Shown in pieces: positions 24,866-25,423 of a stretch of 25,423 nt of DNA; within the stretch, counting starts at the first letter, position 1; each line of letters starts with the position of its first letter. The position numbers were made by a program, and so were the translations under genes. The DNA is from Planctomycetaceae bacterium. Its GTDB lineage: Bacteria > Planctomycetota > Planctomycetia > Pirellulales > UBA1268. Below the pieces are notes generated by a model. The model did not search any database and was not told where the DNA came from. It worked only from the letters and a program-made list of their open reading frames with translations. The stretch lies in NCBI GenBank assembly GCA_018694455.1, contig JABHNP010000403.1, positions 1 through 25,423 of the forward strand, in the 5' to 3' direction.

Positions 24866-25035
24866 CCCTGCTGTCCTTGGACCTGAGAGATTCACCCGTG
24901 AGCATCGGCTCAGGGTTTGCCCCTTCGGTGGATGCCGCATGATGCGACGTCACTCTCCAACAGAATCACAATATGCCAGTACTTTTGCCTGAGCGTTCGG
25001 CCTTCGGCGGTCTTTCGACTCTCTCCTGACACCCA
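24866..25035 (-). promoter_or_regulatory. Tandem glycine riboswitch (gcvT motif)
   Basis: Two glycine aptamers lie in series in the gcvP leader. Aptamer 1 (about 24966-25035) has GGAGAG at its 5' end (25026-25021), then GCCGAAGGCCGAACGCUCAG and GCAAAAG. Aptamer 2 (about 24866-24965) has GGAGAG at 24958-24953, ACCGAAGGGGCAAACCCUGA, CUCUCAGG and GGACAGC. Its P1 can be drawn between UUCUGUU (24965-24959) and AGCAGGG (24872-24866). These are the conserved elements of the gcvT riboswitch class. Glycine binding normally turns on the cleavage system; that fits gcvP directly downstream. Boundaries are estimated by eye. Confidence 0.93.
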
Positions 25036-25037
25036 TA

Positions 25038-25066
25038 ACTATAGTTCCTGCTCGGGGAGCAGACAA
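25038..25066 (-). promoter_or_regulatory. Sigma-70-type promoter of gcvP
   Basis: Read on the minus strand: -35 TTGTCT (25066-25061), an exact 17-base spacer, and -10 TATAGT (25043-25038). The start of transcription would fall about seven bases on, right at the 5' edge of aptamer 1, which agrees well with the riboswitch boundary. Confidence 0.75.
25048..25062. repeat. Perfect palindrome CTGCTC-GGG-GAGCAG inside the gcvP promoter
   Basis: Two perfect 6-bp arms with a 3-base centre fill the spacer between -35 and -10 and overlap the -35 box by two bases. This is the place for a repressor or MerR-like activator site. No regulator is identified. Confidence 0.55.
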
Positions 25067-25168
25067 CACACTCGTGTTCAGGCACGCTTATTGGCACAGG
25101 AAAGCCGGGCAGGACAACCGACATCATGCATAGAACCGCAGTAAATTAGTAACTTCAACCGAATGGTG

Positions 25169-25185
25169 TTTACCCACGCGGTAAA
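25169..25185. repeat. Inverted repeat TTTACC-CACGC-GGTAAA
   Basis: Perfect 6-bp arms with a 5-base loop between the gcvP promoter and the possible upstream gene. No U-run follows. The rest of 25067-25230 holds nothing else I can identify. Confidence 0.35.
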
Positions 25186-25230
25186 GATCGAAAACGCAGC
25201 GACTCTCCACGGCTTCACGTTGCAGCTTGC

Positions 25231-25423
25231 TTAACCGTGACTATCCGCATCTCTACCGAGTTCCTGGTCAATCAGAATAAGCCCGTGACCGTCTCCGCCA
25301 ACCAAGGAGAGTCGATCGTGGACATCATCAGCTTCAGCAGTATCAGCAATTTGTTGTGGAACAAATTGTGTTATGAAACTGTGTGTGAGATGGTCGTTAT
25401 GTTTGTCTGCCAAGTCGATCAAG
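25231..25423 (-). CDS. Possible 3' end of an unknown gene, cut by window edge
   Basis: A minus-strand frame is open from the window edge to a TAA at 25231, at least 63 codons. The visible end includes FITQFVPQQIADTAEADDV, LVGGDGHGLILIDQELGRD and ends DADSHG. It is rich in Asp and His, and its codons look like those of neighbouring genes, but I do not recognise it, and an opposite-strand frame is also open here. It would lie upstream of gcvP in the same direction, with the gcvP promoter between. Confidence 0.35.
   Translation of the reverse strand, partial: LIDLADKHNDHLTHSFITQFVPQQIADTAEADDVHDRLSLVGGDGHGLILIDQELGRDADSHG

Overview
The window looks like chromosomal DNA from a planctomycete, probably a Pirellulales-type bacterium. 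The main evidence is two DUF1559 proteins with type IV-pilin-like N-termini (GFTLIELLVVIAIIG) and C-terminal TRAGGE signatures. A DUF6677-like membrane protein, a Cys-rich exported protein next to a DUF1559 gene and a LolC-like permease starting MYKLLLCWRYLRTR support this. Base composition is close to balanced. I saw no rRNA, tRNA, transposase, phage gene or CRISPR array. Most of the window is housekeeping and envelope genes in short operons, several of them convergent.

Layout. (1) 1-4140, minus strand: a four-gene run, Nif3-like protein, family 2 glycosyltransferase, BshC-like protein (start overlaps the glycosyltransferase stop) and a GNAT acetyltransferase cut by the window edge. (2) 4329-7040, plus: a TIM-barrel sugar isomerase-like gene whose stop codon lies in a 12-bp tandem repeat, a Cys-rich exported protein and a DUF1559 pseudopilin. 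(3) 7083-7799, minus: rsmE. (4) 7884-9853, plus: an ExeA-like ATPase, a DUF6677-like membrane protein and a 73-aa membrane protein, converging 2 bp from rlmN (minus). (5) 11079-12584, plus: a 71-aa membrane protein, ispE and a possible 35-aa ORF with a very good ribosome binding site. (6) 12557-17331, minus: lysS, LolC/E-like permease, LolD-like ATPase and ilvE, read in that order. (7) 17542-17919, plus: a VOC/glyoxalase-fold protein. (8) 17955-20119, minus: a His-rich lipoprotein, an overlapping DUF1559 gene and an SMP-30-family protein. (9) 20252-21676, plus: an APC permease. (10) 21633-25066, minus: single-chain gcvP behind a tandem glycine riboswitch and a clear sigma-70-type promoter, followed by a previously hidden 55-aa membrane protein. 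The window ends in what may be the 3' end of another minus-strand gene.

How the parts relate. gcvP, its riboswitch and its promoter form a textbook glycine-sensing unit; the promoter spacer also carries a perfect palindrome. The two DUF1559 genes each sit directly behind a small exported protein rich in metal-ligand residues, one Cys-rich and one His-rich. The least explained block is region 1: a BshC-fold protein coupled to a glycosyltransferase and followed by an acetyltransferase resembles the enzyme set of sugar-thiol pathways (bacillithiol, mycothiol) without being either one. It is my leading candidate for undescribed biochemistry, but its function is inferred only.
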